From Varanus komodoensis (Eukaryota; Chordata; Lepidosauria; Squamata; Varanidae): a stretch of DNA of 64,000 nt. The number at the start of each line of letters is the position of its first letter. Within the stretch, counting starts at the first letter, position 1. Shown here in pieces: positions 21,806 through 33,115 of the stretch. Under the pieces are notes generated by a model. The model made no database searches. It saw only the letters and a list, made by a program, of their open reading frames with translations, and had not been told where the DNA came from. The translations under genes were made by a program, and so were the position numbers. The stretch lies in the NCBI RefSeq assembly GCF_004798865.1, contig NW_025335268.1, forward strand, positions 76,662,826-76,726,825, given 5' to 3'.

Positions 21806-24800
21806 ACACCACACAAAAGGCAAAAGGGATGTGTAGGGAAGAGGAAAACAAGAACAGGAAGGCATAGATTGCTGGTGTTTTAAGTTCTGACACTGATCAT
21901 CTGTAACACCGCTAATCTTGGTCCAGCTTTGTTGGACTTCCTGTCATGACCAGCTGGAGTAGAAACAGTTTCAAAGAAAGGATGAACCAAAATTCGCTGG
22001 TCTTCCAGCTGAGCCACTTAGGAGGGGTGCTGCTTCTTTCGTTCCCTTTTTGATGGAGTAGCTCCTGGATAACAGCTAGGGAAGGGCTAAGCCCAGCGAA
22101 GCTGGTTTCTCAAGAAGGTTAGTGGTGGTTCTGCTTTTCTTCTTGGCTCCTGCTGCAGCCGGAGAGGAGGGCTGCGGGATGAGAAATGTGTGCTGACAAT
22201 CACAGACTCTTCAAGGGTATTGCCTGCAATGTCATCACTTCTAGCAGTTTTGCTCTTTTCCTACAACCAGAACACAGATTGACATGTTGTCAGTGGCTTG
22301 GAAGTGCTTCTCATGTGCCAGACACATACACTTTTTGTGCATCTCCTGTCCCCTATAGAAAGTTGCTAACACTTTAAATGAATAAATACCCATATATTAG
22401 AGCAGAAACAAAAATATCAGAGCAGTAGGAATCACTGAGTTGATGCTGGATCAGAGTTTGCAGGAGCTTCATTTAGCATAATTTTGGATCAGACAGCTTT
22501 TACTGAAGGCTGTAGACCCGTGAATCAGTTAGCCTTACTACTGGTTTGAATCTTAGAATGAGGAAGAGCAAAATCAGCTTTCCTAGGGAAACAAATGGCT
22601 GGTAATACTTAAAGTATTCTCAAAATTCTGCTAATAATGGGCAATCTGTTTGTGTAGTTACCATTTCAAAGGCAAACATGCTTTGTGGAAACACTGTAAG
22701 TAGTTACTGGCTTATAAAGAAAGCAGATGAGCCTGGAATTCTATCGGGATGTTTCCAGAATAAATTCCAGTGCAGGAGCATGTTAAAACATGGAATATTA
22801 CTGGGTCTGTTCTGTTTTCCTCATGGCCATAGCTTTGCTTAGCCTAATGAGATCTGCTGGTCTTGCCTGCACCAAGCAGGCAAAACTTATCCTATTCAGT
22901 CCAGAGTTATGACTTCAGATCTCGCGCAATGACTCTGTCTGCTGGCAGAGAAGAGCCCTCTCATGTTATGTAATTATGGCTTAAGGCTGCTGCAATGAAG
23001 AAGCCACGCAGGCTGGAGCCTGTTTTCTGTTGTCTGGAGGCGTCGACAGCAAGTTTGTGGTTGTGGTCACATGGAGTTTGAAAGAGACTTGGCTCACCCG
23101 TCAAAACAGCAGGCAGGGTAGAGGTTATACTATTCGCTCCATTGCAAGTGGGTAGAACAGAGATGTTGGGCAAATATTCAGACAGGAGATTATAGGGATG
23201 ACTTGGGGTTTTATTGTAGGATCAGTATGGGCATTCTTCCCCTTCTTTGTTGCTCCGTGGTAAGTTAAAGTCTTTTACGTTGCTTCCAAATATATGTCCT
23301 GGAAGGCCCAGGCAGTCCTGCTATGAGACCACCTTACTGAGCTTCACAGAGCAATTCAGCTTCCTGGAGAGGAAGGAAGTCTTTGCTCTTGGATAAACGG
23401 TTCTCAATGGTTTTCATTAGGATCTGTGAAGTTCCACCTTGGTGAGGTTCTCATTTATTCCACCAAACTTTACAGGAAAGTCCTGATCCTGTCAAGTATT
23501 TCTTCCATCCACACAGTCCTTTGTAGGTATGTTTGTACACAATTTTGAAAGCATATATGAGTGTATTTTGGAAATGTATGAAGGTTATTGCATATTTTTC
23601 AAAAGTGCATATATTAACACACACTCTTTCTTTTCAGAATGGATCACAAGCTCCGAAATGTACAGATGTGTGGCTATTAATTGCATTTGGGATAGTGCAT
23701 TGAATTATAAACATGCTGAGTCATTTAAATTTAAATAAAGATAAATACTTCTCATTTTCCATCTGATTCTACATTTATTCCAGGCCTCAGGATATATTAT
23801 TTCTTTCAGCAAGTTATCTTCTCTCCCACCCAATCCACCCCTGACATATTTTTCCCTTCCCAAGGTCTGCTAAACTATCGCTCATTCACCTTTAGGCTAC
23901 TTATTCCAATTACAAGACTACTGAACAAGTCAGCACCAGTCATGTCCCATCCTGTTTGGTAGGATGAACTCAAATATTGCCTGCACTGGCTGTGTCTTAA
24001 ATCTCAATTGTCTCACAATGACAGCCTCCCACCAAGGCTTCCTTTAAACCTTGAGATACCCAAAATTGTATCCTGCTGTTTCCTTGGAAACCAACTGCTG
24101 GAAGTCAGATAAGTGGAACGAGATGCTTCCAAAGGTTTGCAGCATGGAAGAGAAGGAACCCTTGGTGAACAGGATACAAAAAGAAAATTGAGCACAGCAC
24201 TGCTTTCTACAAATATCTAATTCCACATTCAGTATGTATTGAAGAAGTAGGATCTTACAGAAAATTACCAGTATTTGGGTCTGTTAAAATCTGATGTCTG
24301 TTTTTATCTGCCTGAAATGGGACCTATTGGATGGGCAAAAATGGCACGGTTGCAACTCATAATTTTGTTGCCAAGTTATGAATCCAACTTTACAAACTCA
24401 GATGAAACTTCTCTGATATTAACATGCATTTTGTATATGCATGTCACCAAAGTGCATCTTAGAGAAAGTGCATCTTGCCTGCATAAGGATATTATCGACA
24501 ATGACTTTTGCACATGTGGGCAAGCCTGAATTTCTTTTGCCAGCCAGAGCAATTAGGGGCTGAAACATCTATAGCCACACACAACCATTTGGAAATGTCT
24601 AAATAATCCTGTCTACCTAAATATAAATTGGTAGACACTCAACCCTTAATTTTATATATAACTACTGGGTTTTGCTGGTAAGTTATTTCATGCATTGAGT
24701 CAGAGGTTGTTTTTTTTTTTTGTTATATTGTTTACTTATGAAATAGTAATAAAAATAAAAGTGCATTTTGCTACCTATCTGCATGATAATTATGACTTGT

Positions 24801-25500
24801 ACTTTGCTTCAGTGTACACATCTTTTCCCCCTCAAAAGAAAAGTAGAATTTTAGTAACAGAGATGATTTTTTCTATGTGACTAACAAAGTCATCAAAAGA
24901 AGCTATGCAGTAGTTTGATATTATTGCCAAAACTGCAGCTTATGCAACATGTGAGTTGTGTTATAATGAATAAACTGATTTAGGAATTGTTTAGAATAAT
25001 TACATTAAAAGATTGTAAAAGCACCACACCACTATTTATATTTTAGCCTAACATGTTCAATATGGTTTTCCTTTAAGCACAAAATGTGGTGCTAGCTATA
25101 ATAATTCCTCAATGTGTTATGCTGATAGCTCTGCAATCCCCTAAATTATTGCCACAATTTTATAGGAAATTACTAGGAGAAACAGAATGTTTCTTGGTTT
25201 GTTTGTCTCAAAACCAGCAGGACTAAAGCTGAATGCATCATGCAGAGTATGAAGTGGGAGAACAGGCCATACCATTTCAGAATGCACATGCTGGATGAGA
25301 TTTCTGAATCCACCCCTGCGTAAAAAATGAATCCCTGCATGTAGAATACTAGCATAACAAGGGACCTGGCAACCTTTTCTGCTGATGTGTAGGTTGCTGT
25401 TATTCTTACTGAAGGGGAAGAGTTTCTTCCATAGGGAAGTGGTGTCAGGGAGGATTCAAAAATTCGACACACCCCCTGAAGTGGTGCACATCTTGATGAC
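21806..25500. other. Upstream flank, nothing recognised
   Basis: Mostly AT-rich low-copy DNA with no coding signal. A T-run lies near 24710. The block at 24880-25120 is a candidate conserved element. Confidence 0.45.
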
Positions 25501-26488
25501 ATGTTGTTGTTGTTAGTCACGAAGTCGTGTTCGACCCATCGCGGCCCCATGGACAACATTCCTCCAGGCCTTCCTGTCCTCCACCATCCCCTGGAGTCCA
25601 CTTAAGCTCACACAGACTGCTTCAGTGACTCCATCTAGCCACCTCATCCTCTGCCGTCCCCTTCTTCTTTTGCCATCTATTGTTCCCAGCGTTAGGCTCT
25701 TCTCCAGGGAGTCCTTCCTTCTCATTAGGTGGCCAAAGTATTTGAGTTTCATCTTCAGTATCTGGCCTTCTAAAGAGCAGTCAGGCTCCTCTTGGACTGA
25801 CCGGTTTGATTGCCTTGCAGTCCAAGAAACTCACAGGAGTCTCCTCCAGCACCACAATTCAAAGGTCTCAATCCTTTGGCACTCGGCCTTCCTTATGGCC
25901 CAACTTTCACAGCCATACATTGCAACTGGGAAAACCACAGCCTTGGCTATATGCACTTTTGTTGGCAGGGTGACATCTCTGCTTTTTAGTATGCTGTCTA
26001 GATTTGCCATAGCTTTCCTCCCCAGGAGCAAACGTCTTTTAATTTCTTGGCTGCAGTCCCCGTCTGTGGTGATCTTGGAGCCCAGGAAAATAAAATTTGT
26101 CACTACCTCAATTTCTTCCCCATCTGTTTGCCAGGAAGTGATAGGGCCAAATGCCACGATCTTAGTTTTCTTAATGTTGAGTTTCAAGCCAACTTTTGCG
26201 CTCTCCTCCTTCACCCGCATCAAGAGGCTCTTTAGTTCCTCTTCACTTTCTGTCATGAGAGTAGTATCATCTGCATTTCTGAGGTTGTTGATATTTCTCC
26301 CAGCAAACTTAATTCCAACTGGTGATTCATCTAGCCCCACCTTTCTCATGATGTGCTCTGCATATAAGTTAAATAGGCAGGGCGACAGTATACAGCCTTG
26401 CCGAACTCCTTTCTCAATTTTGAACCAATCAGTGGTTCCGTGCCCAGTTCTCACTGTTGCTTCTTGTTGACACAGAAACAGTTTTAAC
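25501..26488 (-). mobile_element. BovB (RTE clade) LINE, 5'-truncated
   Basis: Minus-strand translation shows the reverse transcriptase from QEATVRTGHGTTDW through KGVRQGCILSPCLFNLYAE, then NINNLRNADDTTLM, KVGLKLNIKKTKI, FIFLGSKI and MYGCESWAIRKAE. A second frame then gives MKLKYFGHLMRRKDSLEKSL, GRQRMRWLDGVTEA and GRTRLRD. The canonical YADD catalytic box reads NADD here, and a frame change lies between the two blocks (about 25750-25835). The 3' end is a GTTGTTGTT-type tail at 25502-25512. Only about the last kilobase of the element survives, so it is dead on arrival plus later decay. Confidence 0.93.
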
Positions 26489-28489
26489 AAAAGCCCTACT
26501 CCCAGGTCTCAAAAAGTGGTCCAAGTGGGAATGGGCCTGTACATGGAAGCCCCATGCCGATGCCTCCATGCATGTCAGGTCCATTCTTTAGTTTCCCGAT
26601 AAAACAGGTCCGTGATTGCACAGAGCATGTAGTGCCATGCTTCAGACCTAACTAGTTCATGGAGGGCGCCTGGGCCATGGAGAGACTGGCCTGCGGTGCG
26701 CAGAGGACATTGCGTGGCAGGGACAGCCCCGTCACATTATCTGGAACGTGTGGATCAGGCTGCAAGAACACAAATCCATATAGGAAAGATGGGGTATTTT
26801 AACAGAAGCTCGACAAGCACAGAGTGACACATTTTAGGCACTGGTATGATTTCTTATGCATTTGTTGTCACATCTGTGGGTGCTTCCAGACAGAAAAGGG
26901 AGTGCAAGCAATTCCCCGACATGAGGCCTGTCTCCTCTACTTCTGCAGCATTGCGATTACGGGAGGAAAGGCACTTTGCATCTCTGGAGGAGCTCGAAGA
27001 ATAAATCCCTGCTATTGCTTTTCCAGAAGAAAAGTTCAGACTTGCATTGCTTCCAGGTGAGGCATTTATTATGCCATTGTCCTGTCTCATTCACAGAATT
27101 TTACATGGAGTCCAGATATCATGCTACCCTCCTGTATTTTTCCACTACCTGCATGTTTTTGCTTACTGGAAAAACACATCAAGGAAGGAAAGGTGAAATA
27201 GCTCTCCAGTGTCTCTTCGCTCCTATGGGAGGCAACAATAACCAGAAAAGTTCTCTACTATGTACATTAAACTCTTCAGTTACTTCCAGAGACAGTAATA
27301 TTCTCTTGGACAGTTGGTTAACTGGGCTGTTTGCTGACAGAAGCACAGCTGTTTACTGCAGTTGAGCAGCTGTGTGCAATAATGAGAAGTGCTCCTTGGA
27401 AGGACATTACAGCTGCAACCATAGAGGACTTGCTGACAGGCCTGCTGCTCCCTATGAATGCATTCAGAGTACTTTGGGTGCAGCCGGATGAAGAACTTCT
27501 AAATTTACCAATTAAAAGCAATTGTTTGGCAACACGAGTTTTGCCTTCTTGATGGAAACTGTGAGGCAATACCAAAGGCTTCACAAATGGCAAACTGGAC
27601 CCCCTGCAAAATTCCCTTGACAAGGCAGGACAACTTCATGACAGAAAGCCTCTCCTGAAAATTCCCCTTCCATGGTGAGCCTGACCTCAGGTGTGAACAG
27701 AAGGACAGAGGCACTGAACCTCTTTCTGCTTGGCAGCCACATTCGGTTTCAGAGAAAGCCTTGGGAGCCACCTTGCAGTGGTGGGCAGGCTGAAAAGAAA
27801 GCCAGCTGGGGCCAGAGGCAAAGGGCAGGGATGAAATACCAGAACTGCCAGCCTGAAAGCCTCTACTGCCAGTTATGAAGGAGAAGCACTCCAGTCTTTT
27901 AGAATGTGGAAATAACTATGCAAAACATCACTGGTGTTCGACCTGTGGCCTGACTGAGTCTAGCAGAAGAGCCTTCAGTGTGGTGGCCCCTTTAAATACC
28001 AAAATTGTATTGTTTTTGGTGACTAGCTGTCATGAGCAGGTTACTCCCTCCCAGGTTTCTTCTTCAACAGAATCAGACACAGCTTTAGAAGCACAGTCTT
28101 TTTACCCAATCTTAATAAGTTACAAAACAAAATAAATCAAAGTAGTGTTCTCTCTGAGATGTAGAAGTCTGCGCATGTCAAGAACTGAAGCCAAACTCAC
28201 ATTTCCCCTCCTCCTCTCCCTTTCAGAAATATTCTGACCCCACCTTCAATTGCCTGGTCCACTTCAGGGCGAGGTGGCAGGAAGCTCGGACATTTCTTTA
28301 TTGGTCCGCTCACTTCACCTGCCATCTCTTCACAGAATCAACGAACTCCCCCTCAAATTCCTCCCAACTCACTTCTGAAATGTCTTCCTTCTTTGTCAAG
28401 GTGGACCAGTTCTCATGATCTGTCTATTCACTATATAACCTTGAAACTCATCTCTCTGCCCTTCCTCAGAATTGTATCTGGGCAGAGCA
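26489..28489. other. Upstream flank, nothing recognised
   Basis: Several open frames of 70-130 codons (for example 26976-27365 and 27331-27552) have no family features and conflict with each other. No exon is supported. Confidence 0.45.
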
Positions 28490-28670
28490 TAACATGTGAG
28501 AACTTGGCCCCCTTTCTACACTAGCCAGTTTTAATGTTATGTTGTTTGATGTATTGTTCTAGTCTTTTACCTGTTTTAGCTTTGTAATGTTCACCACTCT
28601 GGCAGCTGCTTAGATATGGAGTGGTATACATATATTGTAAACAGGTAAATAAATATTTGCAAATGTTTAA
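28490..28670 (+). repeat. LINE 3' end (CR1/L2-like), worn
   Basis: Ends GTAATGTTCACCACTCTGGC, then GGAGTGGTATACATATATTG and a GTAAATAAATA tail, the same layout as 3110-3296 without the intact stem. Confidence 0.5.
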
Positions 28671-29799
28671 GATGGAAACATTCTGGACTATTAGAACTGT
28701 GGCAGTTTTCTATTAAAGCAATAAAACCATTCCATTGGACTCAAAGAAAATGTGTTTTTATATCATGTTTCCGCAGTCTAAAGCCTAATAGAAGAAATAC
28801 ATCTTACAGGGAATTAACAGTGTGCAGAATGTTCTAGCAAAAGCTGCCCTGGAATCCAGGATGTTGTATGGCACACTGTACTTCAATGCAGGATCTCAGC
28901 ATGTATAGTTATAACCAATATGCATTCAAAATAATTCTATATATTTAAATAGATATGCAGTCTGGTCTTAAGAGCTGCTGTGTCAGCCAATAAGGTTTAA
29001 TTCATAGGATAATCACAGTCTGTGAAAACGTAACAATTCCATCTTTATTGCTGGGTCTATGAGCAAAGTCAGACTGGAAGTATACATTTTCAAAGAAGCA
29101 GTAATGGATTAGTTTAGCATGTATTTAACCTCCCCTCTTCTGCATCCTAACAGAAGTAGGGTGCGGAAAGGAGAAGCAGCTAGGACAGAGAGACTGCAAA
29201 GGGCAAAGCAGCCCTTCCTCACCTCCTCTTTGTCCTGCAAATGCCCCTCCCATTGCTTTGCACATCAGAGGATAACAACATCGAGCTGAACATGTGCAAT
29301 TGCCTTACACAGAGTTACATTACCGGTACATCTAGCTTAGCATTACCTATCCTGTTTAGTCTCTCTAGCATCTCTGCCTGGGAGGTCTTTTTCATTCCTT
29401 GCTATGTAAATCACTATGGATAGAACATGGGAACTGCAAAGTATGTGGGTCTCCCACTGAGCTACAACCCCTCCTCCCAGAGCAGCCTGATAAGCATGGA
29501 AGCCGCCTCCTGTGGCCACCCTCTGGCACCACTTGATTGCCTGATACATTGCTGAAGCAGCAAGACGAGCGGCATTCCAACAGTGCTCCGGAGCTTGAGA
29601 TTCGGCACATGTGGCTGCAATGGGCAACAGCTATTCTTATGCCCCCTTCATGACCTATCCCCTGGGCTTACAGGTCACACCAGGGTTGCAGGGGTAGCAA
29701 TCAGCAGGAAAGGCTGCTCTCATCAGATGCACCATTGCAACATCCCACAAAGCTATGATAGGGTTGCAGGGAGGACAGGGACAAAGCTAGACCCTGTGC
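28671..29799. other. Upstream flank, nothing recognised
   Basis: No coding signal or repeat core I can name. Confidence 0.45.
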
Positions 29800-29875
29800 A
29801 GGGGTGGGGAACCTGGTGCCCTCTAGAAGGTCTGGACTACAGAACAGCCATAACCCCTGGCTAAAGGCAATCTGC
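29800..29875 (+). mobile_element. hAT-like palindromic MITE, left half
   Basis: Begins CAGGGGTGGGGAACCTGGTG, the best preserved terminus of the family in this window, followed by CTGGACTACAGAAC. The right arm is lost. Confidence 0.6.
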
Positions 29876-29879
29876 CTAG

Positions 29880-30070
29880 GGCCAATGGAAATTTAATCCC
29901 AAGGATACAGAAGGGATCAGGTTGTAATTTGTTCCAGTGCTATATTGCTCTAACAGTCAGGAACTTTTTTCTGGTATACAGCAGATATCTGGTTTCCAAT
30001 AACTTGAGCCCATTTTAGGCCTTATAGGGTGGGGCCATCATGCAGCAAAAGGTGATCTAACCCTAAATTC
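29880..30070 (-). repeat. CR1-like LINE fragment
   Basis: TTTGTTCCAGTGCTATATTG, CTCTAACAGTCAGGAACTTT and AATAACTTGAGCCCATTTTA match, by memory, a repeat block common in sauropsid genomes that is usually annotated as antisense CR1. Very worn. Confidence 0.4.
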
Positions 30071-30259
30071 CTTCAACAAGAAACCATATAAATACTTCAC
30101 CTCTGAGATATAAAAGCAACATAAAAAAAGAAATGTGTTCTTATTTTTATACTTTCAGAAGCATTTATTTCTGACTGAAATTTACTGAAATTTTGCAGCA
30201 CATTCAGTGGATTTCTTTTAGCTCTAGATTTGGTCAAATCGGACCTCTTTGCCTATGGC

Positions 30260-30390
30260 CATTGGCCCCAATCCAGCTAAAGCTGGCCTGACTAAGCCCT
30301 ATGGAAACCAAGCTGATTGCAACAGATGTAGTCCTTACTGCTTTCAGTGCAACCTATGATGGATTAACTCTAGTTGGATTGGGGCCAATG
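30260..30390. mobile_element. 131-bp MITE with 22-bp inverted ends
   Basis: The left end CATTGGCCCCAATCCAGCTA and the inverted right end CATTGGCCCCAATCCAACTA agree at 20 of the first 22 positions. The interior has no coding potential. I see no clear target-site duplication. The family is not recognised. Confidence 0.7.
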
Positions 30391-32719
30391 ACTTTAATAT
30401 GCGTCCATTAAATGTCACAGTGAACAGCCATAGCACTTTTGGCCACTAGTTAATTATATCCAGGGCATTCAACATACGGCATGTTACCCCATTTCAGTAA
30501 GACAAAATCAAGACATAACATATGGTGGGGTTTTGTTGTTTTAAATAGTTGCGCAATGTGTAATTTCCTATGAATCACTAAAATTCTACTCGATGACTTG
30601 GAAATGAAAGGTAGCTTAAGGAAGTCCACGGAGAAAAGCTCCCCCCTTCTCCTCTGAAGCTGGAGCGATGCTCTGAAAAGGCTCTCTGAAGTGGGCTGGG
30701 GCTGGGAACTGCCCAGCAGCCGCCAGCCAAGGACCCAGCTTCACCAGGGGCTGACTTTGGACTGGCTTTGGAAGTTCCTGGTCCACTTGCCTTTGACCAG
30801 TGGTGCTGAGGAGGAGTTCTCCTGCTTGCTTGTTTTCTGGCTCTCTGCCAATCAAGGAAACCAGTAGCAACAAAGGGGAGTTAGAGGTGGATCACTGGTA
30901 GCAGCAGATGGTGATGAGAAGCTAGACTGGTTGAGAGAGGGGGCCATTAAGGGGGCCTCATCCAATGGTCCTCAAAACCTGGAGCCAGCACTGCTGCCAG
31001 AGGGAGCAATTACCTAGATTTTGGTGTACATCCTAAGAAGGGCAAATTCCTATACTTTCCTCCTGCCAGCAGCTCCCAACCCCCTGGCCCAAATATGCCC
31101 CATCCCACGTTGTTTGAGAGGTTCTGCATTGGTGGAGGCCCAGACTAAAGGGAAGAAGAAGGAATGAACTTCCTTACAGTAACTTAGGCTCCTAGGCTTT
31201 CACTGTGTCTGACTCCTGAATAGTTACGGTCACTTCTCTATTGTGAATCATGCTTCTCCCAAGTAAGAAAACCACAGGCCTGAACAATGTGTCCTGATGC
31301 CTCAAGTATCTCCTACCCTCACTTGCTTGCGCCTGCCTGCCTGCTTGCCTGGTCCTGCCAGCTGGCAAGCTGGCCAGCCATTTCCACCCACTCACGCCCC
31401 AGCTGTAGGACTCTCTAAGAGTTGGCCAGACTTGTTCACAAGACACACATGAGCATGCTAGCCAAACAACTGAGAGAGCAGCCAGCCAGCTGCCTATGCA
31501 AGCAGAGGGCTACATAGGCCCACCACCATCCATGGTAAGGAGAAACAGTGGTGGCAGTTCACCTAGCAGGTTGCTCTAGAGTCCTGCCAGCTGCAGCAAA
31601 TGTCATGGGGAAGCTCCTGGCAGAGCTCTCCAAAACACCCATTGAAGGGAGTCGGGGGGGGGGGGGGCAGCAGCAGGCCCATTAGGCAAGGCAGGGGAGA
31701 CCAGTCGGCCACAATTCTGGGTTTGCCACATCACCCCACACGACGGCAGGGCCAGCCCTGCAAGTACAGAGGAGACAAACACTGCAAGACTGCTTGTGTG
31801 TACTAGCAACCATTACATCAAGTGCATTCCTCTGCTTATTCTTTTGCACAATTACAGCCTCCAGGAATACAGTAATGGATGAGCAGCTTTTGTGCAGGCT
31901 GTGCTACTAAATTAAATGACAGCCCAGCAATCAAAGGACTCTCACTGAGAGCTGCTTACACATATTCTAGCCTTAGTGCTTAGTCAGGAACCACATGCCC
32001 TCAACCACTGACCAGAAGGAAATATAACAGCATTGACACATGCAATAATAATTTAAAGATCAATGTCAAGCAAAGGGAAGGGACAAGGAAGCTAATATCT
32101 GTGCTTGAAAGGGCCTTGAACAACAGCAAAAGATGTCAACAAACATAAAACATAATAGTCAGGAAGGAACTGGGGTGCCACCACGGGAACATAGATTTAT
32201 TTGTACTACCAAAGTGAACAAGAATAAAGATTCCTTGTACCTGAACTCACAGTTACATTGAAGAACTTGTGCAAGCCAAGACACATTGTTCCAAAATTTG
32301 GACAGCCCCCTCCATAATGCTAGCCCATGGTTCATTTAACCAACAGGTTGTTGAAAGGTGTGTCGTCATGAGGTGTGAACCCAGGCATGGTAACAAACTA
32401 TCATTTATTAGCCACAAAGAACCCAGAAAGAAAATGCATGGATTAGGCTGTGAACTCAGGGTTGTTTAAATCGGGGTTGTTGTTATATATGAAATCAGCA
32501 CCATGTGTTGTTCATGCATTCTTTCGCCAGTCCACAGAGGTGGCAGGCAAGAGTGGTAAAAGACAAAACGAAGCCCAGCTGCTCAATATGCCAGTTTTCC
32601 TCCTTGTACCGGGTGACACTCTTATTCATCTTCCAAAAAAATTTCTAAAGCCCATGCCGATCACGTATTTATTCATGCCTTTGTTTAACTCACAAATTGC
32701 CTTGTAGCTGAAGCTGTAT
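30391..32719. other. Upstream flank, mostly unrecognised
   Basis: A G14 run is at 31654-31667. The stretch at 32315-32500 has CCATGG and CATGGTAACAAAC-type motifs that recur near 43280 and 46880 and may be a worn non-autonomous DNA element. No gene is seen. Confidence 0.4.
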
Positions 32720-33115
32720 GTTTCAGAATGACAACTGAAACATGGGTATCTCAATAAAATACAGTTCTGTTCAAAGAGCTTTAAAGGTAGCAGCAAAGCA
32801 CAATTTACAAAGTGGAGAACAAATAGCAAATGCCACAGTTACCAAGGATACAAATATGCACAATTAGAACAGTTAAAACACAACAGTAAAACAGCTGGTG
32901 GCAGGAAAGCACATAGCAAATTAAAAGGAAACAAAATCTTTTTTCCCCGGCACTGAATAGTCAAATGAGTAGGTGCCAGGCAGACTTCTCTAGAGAAGAC
33001 ATTCCACAACTGTGTTTTATAGTGTGCCATATAAACTCTGGGTAGGGCAACAAACCATGGGTTAGCCTTATGTACAAGCCAGGTTTACATGTATTTTGCT
33101 AGGATTAGTCCATGG
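32720..33115 (-). repeat. Unclassified dispersed repeat, copy 2
   Basis: Reverse-complement partner of 1067-1420. On the minus strand it reads CCATGGTTTGTTGCCCTACC, ACACAGTTGTGGAATG, CTGCCTGGCACCTACTC, CCACCAGCTGTTTTACTG and ends near ACCCATGTTTCAGTTGTCAT. It extends a little further at the 3' side than copy 1. Confidence 0.7.
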
